Notes: generated by a model not told the origin, from the sequence alone. DNA of 27,756 nucleotides from REEB95 sp050729555 (GCA_050729555.1 JBOHLR010000013.1:1-27756); one strand, 5' to 3'; positions 9,324 to 16,601 are shown, counted from the first letter of the stretch. Translations and numbers: made by a program.

Positions 9324-10448
9324 CTAGCAGGGCTCGATATCGCCGCGCGCCCAATCGCGCGTCAGGCGGTCGCCAAGCGCGGCGAGCTGCCGCGCTTCGA
9401 TGGAAGCGCGCATTTGCTCCATCAGCCGCGCATAGTAGCGAAGATTGTGATGGGTCAACAGCATGCTCGCCAGAATCTCGCCGCCGCGCGCCAGATGGTG
9501 CAGATAGCCGCGCGAATAGAACCGGCAGGCCGGACAATCGCAGCCGTCTTCGAGCGGCCGTGTATCGTCCTGGTGACGCGCGTTGCGCACATTGACCGTG
9601 CCGAAGCGGGTGAAGGCCTGCGCCGTACGGCCGGACCGCGTCGGCAGCACGCAATCGAATAGATCGATTCCGCGCGCCACCGCACCCAAAAGATCGTCCG
9701 GCTTGCCGACGCCCATCAGATAGTGCGGCCGATCGTCCGGCAGCGCCGGCACGGTCGTATCGAGCACGGCGAACATCGCCGCCCGGCCTTCGCCGACGGC
9801 AAGACCGCCGATGGCATAGCCATCGAAGCCGATGCCGGTCAGCGCCTTGGCCGAGGCAAGCCGCGGCGCGGCGTGTACGCTGCCCTGGTTGATGCCGAAC
9901 AGGCCATAGCCGGACATGTCGCGGAACGCGCGCTTGCAGCGTTCGGCCCAGCGCATTGAGCGCTCCATCGATTGACGCGCCTCGTCTTCGGTCGCCGGAA
10001 ACGGCGTGCATTCGTCCAGCACCATTGCGATATCCGCATCGAGGAATCGCTGGATTTCGATCGCGCGCTCGGGCGTGAGCTCATGGCGGCTGCCGTCGAG
10101 ATGCGACTGGAAGACGACGCCGTCCTCGGAAAGTTTGCGCAGCTTGGCGAGCGACAACACCTGGAAGCCGCCGGAATCGGTGAGGATCGGTCCGGGCCAG
10201 TGCATGAACTTATGCAGGCCGCCGAGCGCAGCGACGCGCTCGGCGCCGGGCCGCAGCATCAGGTGATAGGTGTTGGCGAGGATCATGGCGAAGCCCGCCT
10301 GCGCTACGTCCTCGGGCCGCATCGCCTTGACGGTTGCCGCCGTGCCGACCGGCATGAACGCCGGCGTCTCGACGTCGCCGTGCGCGGTGGCGAGGCGGCC
10401 GCGCCGCGCCGCGCCGTCGCGCGCCGTGATCACAAAGCCGACGCTCAT
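9324..10448 (-). CDS. tgt: tRNA-guanine transglycosylase
   Basis: A 374-residue TIM-barrel enzyme that swaps guanine-34 in GUN-anticodon tRNAs for preQ1. D91 in LTDSGGFQ is the catalytic base, and D265 in GIDLFDCVLPTRSGR is the covalent nucleophile. The structural zinc is held by C303, C305, C308 (CDCPAC) and H334 (HHNLRYY). The length equals that of E. coli Tgt. An in-frame ATG eight codons upstream exists, but the start at 10448 overlaps the queA stop as ATGA and gives the normal N-terminus, so it is preferred. It is the second of four coupled queuosine genes and supplies the modified base that QueA elaborates. Confidence 0.97.
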   Translation of the reverse strand: MSVGFVITARDGAARRGRLATAHGDVETPAFMPVGTAATVKAMRPEDVAQAGFAMILANTYHLMLRPGAERVAALGGLHKFMHWPGPILTDSGGFQVLSLAKLRKLSEDGVVFQSHLDGSRHELTPERAIEIQRFLDADIAMVLDECTPFPATEDEARQSMERSMRWAERCKRAFRDMSGYGLFGINQGSVHAAPRLASAKALTGIGFDGYAIGGLAVGEGRAAMFAVLDTTVPALPDDRPHYLMGVGKPDDLLGAVARGIDLFDCVLPTRSGRTAQAFTRFGTVNVRNARHQDDTRPLEDGCDCPACRFYSRGYLHHLARGGEILASMLLTHHNLRYYARLMEQMRASIEARQLAALGDRLTRDWARGDIEPC

Positions 10449-11476
10449 GGTTGTTCCGGCAGCAAGAGGCACGCGTCGCCGTACGAGAAGAAGCGATAAC
10501 CCGCCGCCACAGCGTGGGCATAGGCGCGCTTCATGCGGTCGAGACCAGCGAAGGCCGAGACCAGCATGAAGAGGGTCGAACGCGGCAAGTGAAAGTTGGT
10601 GAACAACACGTCAACCGCGTGGAAGCGATAGCCGGGCGTGATGAAGAGATCGGTTTCGCCCGTAAAGGCCTTCACGGGACCGTCGACGGCCGCGCTTTCG
10701 AGCAAACGCACCGCAGTCGTGCCGATCGCGACGATGCGGCCGCCCGCCGCCCGCGCGGCGTTGAGCTGCGCCGCCGCCTCGGCGCCGACCGTCCCCCATT
10801 CTCCGTGCATCACGTGATCCGCCGTGTCGGCTACCTTGACCGGCAGGAAGGTACCGGCTCCGACGTGCAAGGTCACGGTCACCCGCGCGATCCCGGCGCG
10901 ATCGAGCGCGGCAAGCAGCGCCGGCGTGAAGTGCAGCCCGGCGGTCGGCGCCGCCACGGCGCCTTCGTGCACCGCGAAAATCGTCTGGTAATCGGCCCGA
11001 TCGTGCGCGTCGCCACCGGGCGGCCGCTTGATATAAGGCGGCAGCGGCATGGCGCCGTAGCGTTCGAGCGCCGCGCGCAAATCATCGCCGCCGCAATCGA
11101 AATCGAGGCTGAGATCGCCTTCAACATGCCGCGCCGCGACGACGGCGGAGAAATCCGCGGCGAATTCGATGCGGTCGCCGGCTTTCAGCCGGCGCGCGTT
11201 CTTGACGAAAGCACGCCAGCACGTCGGCGTCTCGCGGCGGTGCAGCGTTGCTTCGATCGCGGCTTGGCCGCGATTTCCGTAAAGCCGCGTCGGGATCACG
11301 CGCGTATCGTTGACCACCAGCACGTCGCCGCGGCGCAAGAGCGCGGGCAGGTCGCGCACGCCTCTGTCGGCGAAGTCGCGGCCGACGACGAGCAGGCGTG
11401 CGGCGTCGCGCGGCTCGATCGGACGCGCGGCAATCAGCCGGCGCGGCAGCGGAAAATCGAAATCGTCGACCCGCAT
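10445..11476 (-). CDS. queA: S-adenosylmethionine:tRNA ribosyltransferase-isomerase QueA
   Basis: A 343-residue enzyme that transfers and rearranges the ribosyl group of SAM onto preQ1 in tRNA, forming epoxyqueuosine. Recognisable blocks are FDFPLPRRLIAARP at the N-terminus, GDVLVVNDTRVIPTRLYG, the central DYQTIFAVHEGAVAAPTAGLHFT, HVGAGTFLPVK and the C-terminal DLFITPGYRFHAVDVLFTNFHLPRSTL. Length is normal for the family (about 340-355). The stop overlaps the tgt start (ATGA), so the two are translationally coupled. The gene begins 19 bases after the preceding carboxymuconolactone-decarboxylase-family gene and has no clear Shine-Dalgarno of its own on the coding strand. Confidence 0.97.
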   Translation of the reverse strand: MRVDDFDFPLPRRLIAARPIEPRDAARLLVVGRDFADRGVRDLPALLRRGDVLVVNDTRVIPTRLYGNRGQAAIEATLHRRETPTCWRAFVKNARRLKAGDRIEFAADFSAVVAARHVEGDLSLDFDCGGDDLRAALERYGAMPLPPYIKRPPGGDAHDRADYQTIFAVHEGAVAAPTAGLHFTPALLAALDRAGIARVTVTLHVGAGTFLPVKVADTADHVMHGEWGTVGAEAAAQLNAARAAGGRIVAIGTTAVRLLESAAVDGPVKAFTGETDLFITPGYRFHAVDVLFTNFHLPRSTLFMLVSAFAGLDRMKRAYAHAVAAGYRFFSYGDACLLLPEQP

Positions 11477-11495
11477 CGCGGGAGGTCCGCGCGCC

Positions 11496-12056
11496 TCAGG
11501 AGGCGAGCGGCGGCAGCGGCGCGGCGCCGGGCGGCAGCGGCGTGCGATCGGTGTTGAGGACGAGGCCGATCAGCCCGTAATAGCCGACGCAGACCGTGAG
11601 CTCGACCACGCCGGTCTCGCCGAAGGCCTGCTTGGCGCGTGCAAAGACCGGATCGCTCACAGCTTTGGTAGCGAGCAGTTCGCTGACGAAATCGTAAGCG
11701 GCCTGCTGCTCCGGCGTCAGGCCGGCTGGCTTCTCGCCGCGAGCAATCGCGTCGCACACTGCCGCCGGCAAGCCGACGTCGAGCGCGAAGCCGCGATGCG
11801 CCGCCCATTCGAATTGCGCGCCCCAATGACGCGCGGTGACCAGGATCGCCAGCTCCTTGACCGTGTCGGGCAGCGTGTTTTCGAAGCGCAGATAGCGGCC
11901 GACGTTCTGCACGCGATCGCCGAGCGCGGGATGCCGCAACAGCATGTGGAACGGCCCGCGCAGCGCCTTGCGGTTCTCGGCGATCGCCGCCGCGACACGC
12001 TTCTGCTCAGCCGTCATCGCGCTCTCGGCGAGCGGCGGAAACCGTTGTTCGCTCAT
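11496..12056 (-). CDS. Carboxymuconolactone decarboxylase (CMD/AhpD) family protein
   Basis: A 186-residue all-helical protein of the CMD fold. The core reads NTLPDTVKELAILVTARHWGAQFEWAAHRGFALDVGL (residues about 69-105), with the E-W-x-x-H pattern usual in this branch, followed by a C-terminal helix ending VGYYGLIGLVLNTDRTPLP. The redox-active CxxC pair of AhpD peroxidases is absent, so a thiol peroxidase role is unlikely. True gamma-carboxymuconolactone decarboxylases are shorter (about 130 residues), so the substrate is unknown. It lies 26 bases after tatA and 19 before queA, all on the minus strand, and may simply share their transcript. The presence of benzoate genes 5 kb away does not by itself make it a protocatechuate-pathway enzyme. 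Confidence 0.8.
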   Translation of the reverse strand: MSEQRFPPLAESAMTAEQKRVAAAIAENRKALRGPFHMLLRHPALGDRVQNVGRYLRFENTLPDTVKELAILVTARHWGAQFEWAAHRGFALDVGLPAAVCDAIARGEKPAGLTPEQQAAYDFVSELLATKAVSDPVFARAKQAFGETGVVELTVCVGYYGLIGLVLNTDRTPLPPGAAPLPPLAS

Positions 12057-12082
12057 GTCTTCGGCGGCTGCGCTCGCGGCGT

Positions 12083-12307
12083 TCAGCTGCGATCGTGCGC
12101 CGGCCGGTCGCCGGCGGATGCGGCAGGCGGCTGCACCTGCTGTTGCGGCTTGGCCTCGGTCTCGGTGTCGTCTTCTTTCATCCCCGCCTTGAAGGCCTTG
12201 ATGCCCTTGGCGAAGTCGCCCATGACCCGCGGCAGTTTGCCGGCCCCGAACAGCAGGACGACGATGACGAGAACGACCAGCCAATGCAGCAGGCTGAAGG
12301 AACCCAT
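12083..12307 (-). CDS. tatA: Sec-independent protein translocase subunit TatA
   Basis: A 74-residue inner-membrane protein that forms the pore element of the twin-arginine export system. One membrane helix spans residues 5-20, followed by the hinge FGAGKLP (20-26), an amphipathic helix with the TatA signature LPRVMGDFAKGIKAFKAGM, and a disordered acidic/Gln/Pro tail. Short length and the FG-x-GKLP hinge favour TatA over TatB. A GAGG about 7 bases before the ATG supports the start. tatB and tatC, usually next door in alphaproteobacteria, are not in the window; the downstream neighbours are the CMD-family gene and queA. They must be elsewhere if the export system is complete. Confidence 0.93.
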   Translation of the reverse strand: MGSFSLLHWLVVLVIVVLLFGAGKLPRVMGDFAKGIKAFKAGMKEDDTETEAKPQQQVQPPAASAGDRPAHDRS

Positions 12308-12376
12308 GGTAAAACCTCGGAAAATGGTCCGGTTGAGGTAAGTTTAAGTCCCAGATGGCACAGACGTAACGGCTTT

Positions 12377-13237
12377 ATGTCAAGCGAAAATCACCCCGTC
12401 CGCAAGGCGTGGATCCGGCACGCGCGCAATCTTTCGCTGCGCAAGTGGCTCGTGGTCGCGCTCGGCGTTGCTCTCGTCGGCTCGGCGACGACGCTGATCG
12501 TGCGGCATCACAAAGCGGCGATCCAAAGCGCCACGGTCATGCCGCCGCACCCGAGGCCCGAGCCGGAGGCAGCCAAAACAGTGCCGCCGTCAGGCAACAC
12601 TCCGCCGCCATCGGCGGTGCCGGAGCTGCCGACCGTTGCGGTGGCGCCCCCCATCGTTCACGCCGTGCCCAGCGATCGCGACACCAAGCAGTTCGGCGCA
12701 GTGACGATGAGTGACCGGAAAGGCCGGACCTTCACCATCGTTCCGGCCGCGTCGCTGCCCACGGCGTCGCCCGCACCGCAGCGGACGGCGTCGGCGGCAC
12801 CGCCGGTCCAACCGTCGCCGCCGCGACCGGCCGTGTTCGCTCCGGTCGGCCGACCGGCGGTGTTCAGCGGCCACGCCCGCGTGGCCGGCCCGTTGACGCT
12901 CAGCGTCGAAAGCCAAACGGTGCAGCTGTTCGGTGTTGCATCGGCCGGGCCCGACGATCGCTGCGCCGGCGCCAAGGGAACGGTGAAATCGTGCGCCGTC
13001 GTCGCGGCGGCGGCGCTGACCCAGAAGCTGGCCGGCCATTCCATCGTCGCCTGCCGCGTGCCGCCAGGTCAGCGCGGCACGATTGGCGCGATCTGCCTCG
13101 ACGAACAAGGCAACGATCTCGGCCGCTTCCTCGTCATCGAAGGCCTGGCGCTCGCCGATTCGAATCAGAGCTACGATTATCTTCCGGCCCAAGGCGCGGC
13201 GCGGTCGGCAAAACGCGGCCTATGGTATTTCCGCTGA
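12377..13237 (+). CDS. Membrane-anchored, degenerate thermonuclease-like (SNase fold) protein
   Basis: A 286-residue protein with a single N-terminal membrane helix (about 22-42), a long Pro/Ala-rich linker (about 55-160) and a C-terminal domain resembling staphylococcal-nuclease-like proteins. In that domain, SVESQTVQLFGVAS corresponds to the V-R-L-x-G-I-D-A-P-E strand, and the ending DLGRFLVIEGLALADSNQSY followed by AARSAKRGLWYF is typical of the family's last helix. The catalytic arginine and acidic residue of the first motif are replaced (VQLFGVASAGPDD), so nuclease activity is doubtful. Cysteines near residues 196, 206, 224 and 238 could form disulfides outside the cytoplasm. The start is the ATG at 12377 with a poor Shine-Dalgarno. 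It is divergent from tatA, and partners are unknown. Confidence 0.65.
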   Translation: MSSENHPVRKAWIRHARNLSLRKWLVVALGVALVGSATTLIVRHHKAAIQSATVMPPHPRPEPEAAKTVPPSGNTPPPSAVPELPTVAVAPPIVHAVPSDRDTKQFGAVTMSDRKGRTFTIVPAASLPTASPAPQRTASAAPPVQPSPPRPAVFAPVGRPAVFSGHARVAGPLTLSVESQTVQLFGVASAGPDDRCAGAKGTVKSCAVVAAAALTQKLAGHSIVACRVPPGQRGTIGAICLDEQGNDLGRFLVIEGLALADSNQSYDYLPAQGAARSAKRGLWYFR

Positions 13238-13245
13238 AACGCGGA

Positions 13246-13271
13246 CGCTCCCGGCGTTGCCGCCGGGAGCG
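13246..13271. terminator. Bidirectional hairpin terminator between convergent genes
   Basis: A perfect 11-bp stem, CGCTCCCGGCG (13246-13256) with CGCCGGGAGCG (13261-13271), closes a 4-base loop. It sits 8 bases after the stop of the thermonuclease-like gene and 25 bases beyond the gcrA stop, so it can end transcription from both sides. The following T-stretch is short in either direction. Confidence 0.7.
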
Positions 13272-13296
13272 TTCGGTCGACTCGTCTCAGCGGGAT

Positions 13297-13647
13297 TCAG
13301 GCTGCGTTGTGGCTCTTCGGCCGTACGTACGCCATCGCCGCATGTTCGGTGCAGTACGGCTTGCCGGCGAGCGTGCGCTTGCCGCAGAAGCCGAAATCCT
13401 TGTCGCCCGGATGTCCGGTCGGCCAGGAGCAGTTTCCGCTGCCGGTTGCCGCTGCTGCCGGCGCGGGACGACGCATCGGCGGGCGCTTCAGCGGCGATGG
13501 CCGCGGCGTCAGCGCCAGCCGATGTGCCTTCCCCACCACGGCATTCTTGCTGACTCCGAGTCGGCGGCCGATTTCAGCCGTCGAATGTCCTTCGTCCCAG
13601 AGTCGGGCAAGGTTCTGTACGAGTTCAGCGCTCCAGATCGATTCCAT
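13297..13647 (-). CDS. gcrA: GcrA-family cell cycle regulator
   Basis: A 116-residue DNA-binding regulator found almost only in Alphaproteobacteria. In Caulobacter, GcrA works with housekeeping RNA polymerase at promoters methylated at GANTC by CcrM. The N-terminal helix-turn-helix is textbook: IWSAELVQNLARLWDEGHS, then EIGRRLGVSKNAVVGKAHRL, then RPSPLKRPP. The C-terminal domain has the conserved NCSWPTGHPGD and FCGKRTLAGKPYCTEHAAMAY blocks thought to contact sigma70. It is shorter than the Caulobacter protein (about 170 residues) because the linker is reduced. The ATG at 13647 follows GGGGGGA at good spacing; an ATG 13 codons upstream is possible but unsupported. An inverted repeat lies just upstream of the ribosome-binding site. 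Confidence 0.93.
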   Translation of the reverse strand: MESIWSAELVQNLARLWDEGHSTAEIGRRLGVSKNAVVGKAHRLALTPRPSPLKRPPMRRPAPAAAATGSGNCSWPTGHPGDKDFGFCGKRTLAGKPYCTEHAAMAYVRPKSHNAA

Positions 13648-13658
13648 AAGCCGTCCCC

Positions 13659-13699
13659 CCGTATATCGTGGTGAAAGATCGTCCAACCACTAAATACGG
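13659..13699 (-). repeat. 14-bp imperfect inverted repeat in the gcrA leader
   Basis: CCGTATATCGTGGT (13659-13672) and ACCACTAAATACGG (13686-13699) are reverse complements at 12 of 14 positions, with a 13-base spacer. The dyad lies immediately 5' of the gcrA ribosome-binding site. It could be an operator or, once transcribed, an RNA hairpin. Confidence 0.6.
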
Positions 13700-13789
13700 T
13701 ATCATGGGCGACCGAACCGGCCAATACCTGCGATTCGGATATCCCCGGGATTCACAGCAGCCCGGCTCACCGCACGGTCGCTCGACGCC

Positions 13790-14950
13790 ATGCTTGTCCT
13801 GATCGCCACGCTCGCCATCCAGGCGCTGGCCACCCTGATGGTGCTGGCGCCACCGGTTTTCGCCGGTCTCGCGGCGCCGGACTTCGGCGTCAGCGCCAAC
13901 CATATCGGCGTCTTCACCGCGGTGGTTTATGCCGCGGCGTGTCTGTCGACCGGCATGTCGGGCGGACCCCTGCGACGCTACGGTGCGATCCGCGTCAGCC
14001 AGGCTGCGCTGCTGATCGGCGCTGCCGGATTGGCGCTGCTGGCCAGTGCGTCGATCTGGCTTGGTCTCGTTGGTGCCGTCTTCATCGGCGTCGGCTATGG
14101 ACCGATGACGCCGACGAGTTCGCATCTGCTGATCCGGCAGACGCCGCCGGCGCGGCGCGCGCTTGTCTTTTCGATCAAGCAAACCGGCGTGCCGCTCGGC
14201 GGGGCGCTGGCGGGAATCGTCGTGCCGCCGCTGGCGATTCCGTTCGGCTGGCGCGGCGCGGCGCTCGCGGTCGCGGCAGTCAGCGTCTTGCTCGCGATCG
14301 TCTGCGAGCCGTTGCACAAGAGCCTCGACGACGATGCGGACCCAAAGGCAGCCGGCGGCAGCCATATCGTCGCCGCCGTCAACATGGTGCTCGGCGAGCC
14401 GGTGCTGCGCCGCCTGGCGCTCGCCTCGCTCAGCTATTCGGCGATGCAGCTGTGCGTCAGCGCCTTCGTCGTCAATTTCCTGACCGAGCGGGCCGGCATG
14501 GCGCTGGTCGCGGCCGGCGTGGTGATGGCGGTGTTGCAGGCCGCCGGCATTGTCGGCCGCATCCTGTGGGGCTGGATGGCCGACCGGCTGCTCAGCGCGC
14601 GGCAGGCGTTGAGCCTGCTTGGCCTGACCATCGGCGCCGCCGGTGCCGTCCTGGCGCTGATCGGACCGGGATGGCCGTTGGCTCTCGTGCTCGTCGTGGC
14701 GGCGGCGCTCGGCGCCGTGGCGCTGGGTTGGAACGGCGTGTTTCTCGCCGAAGTCGCGCGCCTGGCGCCGGCCGGGAGCGCCGGCATGGCGACCGGCGGT
14801 GCGCTGGCGCTGACGTTCGTTGGCGCGCTGCTTGGGCCGCCGATATTCGGCGCGATCATCGATATGACCGGCAGTTACCGGGTGGCGTTCTTCGTTGCCG
14901 CGGCGGCCGCGGCGCTCTCCGGCATCGCGGTCAGCCGACGGATGCGGTGA
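13790..14950 (+). CDS. Major facilitator superfamily transporter
   Basis: A 386-residue inner-membrane transporter with about 12 hydrophobic helices in two halves. The helix 2-3 loop carries a diverged MFS signature (GMSGGPLRRYGAIRVSQAAL), and the middle loop is the short hydrophilic stretch KSLDDDADPKAAGGS near residue 180. The second half opens with a loop-8/9 motif GRILWGWMADRLLSARQAL and ends with GPPIFGAIIDMTGSYRVAF, a common MFS closing pattern. The N-terminus begins directly in helix 1, so a few residues from an upstream non-ATG start may be missing. Substrate and direction cannot be read from the sequence. It is divergent from gcrA across 142 bases and ends 9 bases before the stop of the convergent cold-shock gene. 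Confidence 0.85.
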   Translation: MLVLIATLAIQALATLMVLAPPVFAGLAAPDFGVSANHIGVFTAVVYAAACLSTGMSGGPLRRYGAIRVSQAALLIGAAGLALLASASIWLGLVGAVFIGVGYGPMTPTSSHLLIRQTPPARRALVFSIKQTGVPLGGALAGIVVPPLAIPFGWRGAALAVAAVSVLLAIVCEPLHKSLDDDADPKAAGGSHIVAAVNMVLGEPVLRRLALASLSYSAMQLCVSAFVVNFLTERAGMALVAAGVVMAVLQAAGIVGRILWGWMADRLLSARQALSLLGLTIGAAGAVLALIGPGWPLALVLVVAAALGAVALGWNGVFLAEVARLAPAGSAGMATGGALALTFVGALLGPPIFGAIIDMTGSYRVAFFVAAAAAALSGIAVSRRMR

Positions 14951-14959
14951 CGGAAATCG

Positions 14960-15547
14960 TCAGCCGTTGTGCGGCAGCAATTCGAGGGACGAGGCTTCGC
15001 GTCCGCGGCGCTCCTGCGACACCATCATGCGGACCGGCTGGCCAGGCTCAAGCCCGTCGATGCCGGAGCGGCGTAACGCCGTGATGTGCACGAAGATGTC
15101 CTTGCTGCCGTCGTTCGGCAGGATGAATCCGAAGCCGCGCGCCGGGTCGTACCATTTGACGACGCCGTCGAGCGATTCAGCCGGACCGGATGGCATGTCG
15201 TCGCCACCGCCACCGCCACCACCACCACCTCCACCACCGTCGCGCGATCGGAAGCCTCCGCGTTCGCCCCCGCGTTCCCTGGGCGCTCGCGGCGTGGCGG
15301 TCGAGGCATCGAGGTCGAGGACCTGGGTCGCGGCGCGGCCTTTCGGCCCTTGTACCCATTCGAAGGTGATACTGGCGCCGTCGGGCGCCTCGCCGAAGCC
15401 GGATCGTTCGAGGACGGCGAGCGGCAAGAACACGTCGCTCGTGCCGTCATCCGGAACGATGAATCCGAACCCCTTGCTGCGATTGAACCATTTAATTTTA
15501 CCGGACAGCCGTGCGGCTTCGCCGGGCTGCGACGCAAATGCGTTCAT
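14960..15547 (-). CDS. Two-domain cold-shock (CspA-like) protein
   Basis: A 195-residue nucleic-acid-binding protein with two cold-shock domains, a form common in Alphaproteobacteria. CSD1 (about 14-78) starts SGKIKWFNRSKGFGFI and has RNP2-like DVFLPL. CSD2 (about 126-190) starts DGVVKWYDPARGFGFI with DIFVHI. Both keep the aromatic RNP1 surface for single-stranded RNA or DNA. The linker is Arg/Gly-rich, with twelve glycines in a row at 104-115. The chosen ATG at 15547 gives a compact N-terminus; in-frame ATGs at 15577 and 15631 would lengthen it by 10 or 28 residues, and none has a convincing Shine-Dalgarno. The gene follows ubiG on the same strand after a 126-base gap that may hold its own leader. 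A role in RNA chaperoning in cold or stationary phase is inferred from family. Confidence 0.88.
   Translation of the reverse strand: MNAFASQPGEAARLSGKIKWFNRSKGFGFIVPDDGTSDVFLPLAVLERSGFGEAPDGASITFEWVQGPKGRAATQVLDLDASTATPRAPRERGGERGGFRSRDGGGGGGGGGGGGDDMPSGPAESLDGVVKWYDPARGFGFILPNDGSKDIFVHITALRRSGIDGLEPGQPVRMMVSQERRGREASSLELLPHNG
15203..15238. repeat. GGN microsatellite encoding 12 consecutive glycines
   Basis: The plus strand shows a run of CCA/CCG/CCT triplets. On the coding strand it encodes the poly-glycine linker of the cold-shock protein. Triplet runs of this kind are prone to length changes. Confidence 0.8.
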
Positions 15548-15673
15548 GGATGCACCATCGGAAATAACCCCCCACATTCCATCCAAGACCGACGGTTGAG
15601 TTCCGTCTTTGGACTGGTGAAATGCCCTCACTCCCGAACTGATCTAGTCCGAGACTCGGCACAATACATAAGA

Positions 15674-16483
15674 TTATTTCCCCGCCGGTTTGCTGGCAAA
15701 TAGTAAATAATTGACGTTTGGCCGCCCGCCGAGCCGCCAACCGCCGCCGTCCGGCGCGTAGTTCAAGGCCGTGACGGTGCGCGTTTCGAGGCCGCTTTTA
15801 CGAAGCATTTCAGCCACTTCCGAGGGGCGCACGAATTTCGACCAGCGATGGGTGCCGCGCGGTACCCAGCGCAGTAGGTACTCCGCGCCGACAATCGCAA
15901 AGAGAAAAGAACGGAGCGTGCGGCTGAGTGTCGACAGTGCAAAAGCGCCGCCCGCCGCCATCAGCGATGTCGCCGTGGCAAGAAACAACGCGGGATCGGC
16001 GCTGTGCTCGATCACCTCGAGCGCCAGGACGACATCGAAACGCTTCCGCGCCCGCGCCAGATCCTCGGCGGCGGCCTGCCGGTAGTCGATCGCGAGGCCG
16101 GCGTCGGCAGCGTGCGCACGCGCGATCCGGATCGCCGTCGCGTCGGCGTCGATTCCGGTAACCGCGAAGCCGAGCCGCGCCAGCGGTTCGGCGACAATGC
16201 CGCCGCCACAGCCGATGTCGAGCAGCGTGAGGCCCTTGAACGGGCGGGTCGAGGTCGGATCGCGACCGAAATGACGCGCCAACTGATCACGCAGGAAGGT
16301 CAGCCGCACCGGGTTGAGTCGATGAAGCGGACGAAACTCGCCATTGGGGTCCCACCAGGCGGGCGCCACGGCAGCGAAATTGGCGACCTCGCCGGCGTCG
16401 ACTGTCGACCGTCGGCGCGGCGCGGCAACCGGCCGCCGCCGGCCCGGCCGACGCCTCCGTTGGCGGCGCGGCGCGGCAGTCAT
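15674..16483 (-). CDS. ubiG: Ubiquinone biosynthesis O-methyltransferase UbiG, with arginine-rich N-terminal extension
   Basis: A 269-residue SAM-dependent enzyme that performs the O-methylations of ubiquinone synthesis at the inner membrane face. The family start STVDAGEVANFAAVAPAWWDPNGEFRPLHRLNPVR is clear from residue 26. The SAM site is LLDIGCGGGIVAEPLARLG (88-106), with later motifs ALEVIEHSADP and RWVPRGTHRWSKFVRPSE. The first 25 residues are unusual: 12 are arginine, and they do not belong to the standard UbiG fold. No alternative start codon lies inside that stretch, so ATG 16483 is the only start visible in frame. The gene is divergent from lysC, a pairing common in alphaproteobacteria. 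Confidence 0.92.
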   Translation of the reverse strand: MTAAPRRQRRRRPGRRRPVAAPRRRSTVDAGEVANFAAVAPAWWDPNGEFRPLHRLNPVRLTFLRDQLARHFGRDPTSTRPFKGLTLLDIGCGGGIVAEPLARLGFAVTGIDADATAIRIARAHAADAGLAIDYRQAAAEDLARARKRFDVVLALEVIEHSADPALFLATATSLMAAGGAFALSTLSRTLRSFLFAIVGAEYLLRWVPRGTHRWSKFVRPSEVAEMLRKSGLETRTVTALNYAPDGGGWRLGGRPNVNYLLFASKPAGK

Positions 16484-16530
16484 CGGGGTCCCAAGAGCGG
16501 CGGTGCGGGCGGTGTGTCAGTTGCGTCCAT
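16480..16530 (-). CDS. Possible 16-codon leader ORF overlapping the ubiG start
   Basis: ATG at 16530 opens a short frame encoding MDATDTPPAPPLLGPR, whose TGA overlaps the ubiG ATG as ATGA. It could couple translation into ubiG, or be chance. It contains no runs of a regulatory amino acid and has no known homologue that I recognise. Confidence 0.25.
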   Translation of the reverse strand: MDATDTPPAPPLLGPR

Positions 16531-16550
16531 GCCGTCGTTCCTTCGTCGCC

Positions 16551-16601
16551 TTGCCCCGGTCTCGCGGGAAAGAGTATGTATACCCGCCCTTTTGCCGGCA
16601 A
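16551..16601. promoter_or_regulatory. Overlapping divergent promoters for ubiG and lysC (candidate)
   Basis: The minus strand offers TTGCCG (16601-16596), 17 bases, CATACT (16578-16573) towards ubiG. The plus strand offers TTGCCC (16551-16556), 18 bases, TATGTA (16575-16580) towards lysC. The two -10 boxes would share the only AT-rich stretch in the gap, so the promoters may compete. Matches are moderate. Confidence 0.3.

Noticed and set aside
13939..15084. A 381-codon open frame overlapping the MFS transporter on the same strand
   Set aside because: It is very arginine-rich and lacks hydrophobic helices, while the other frame gives a normal transporter.
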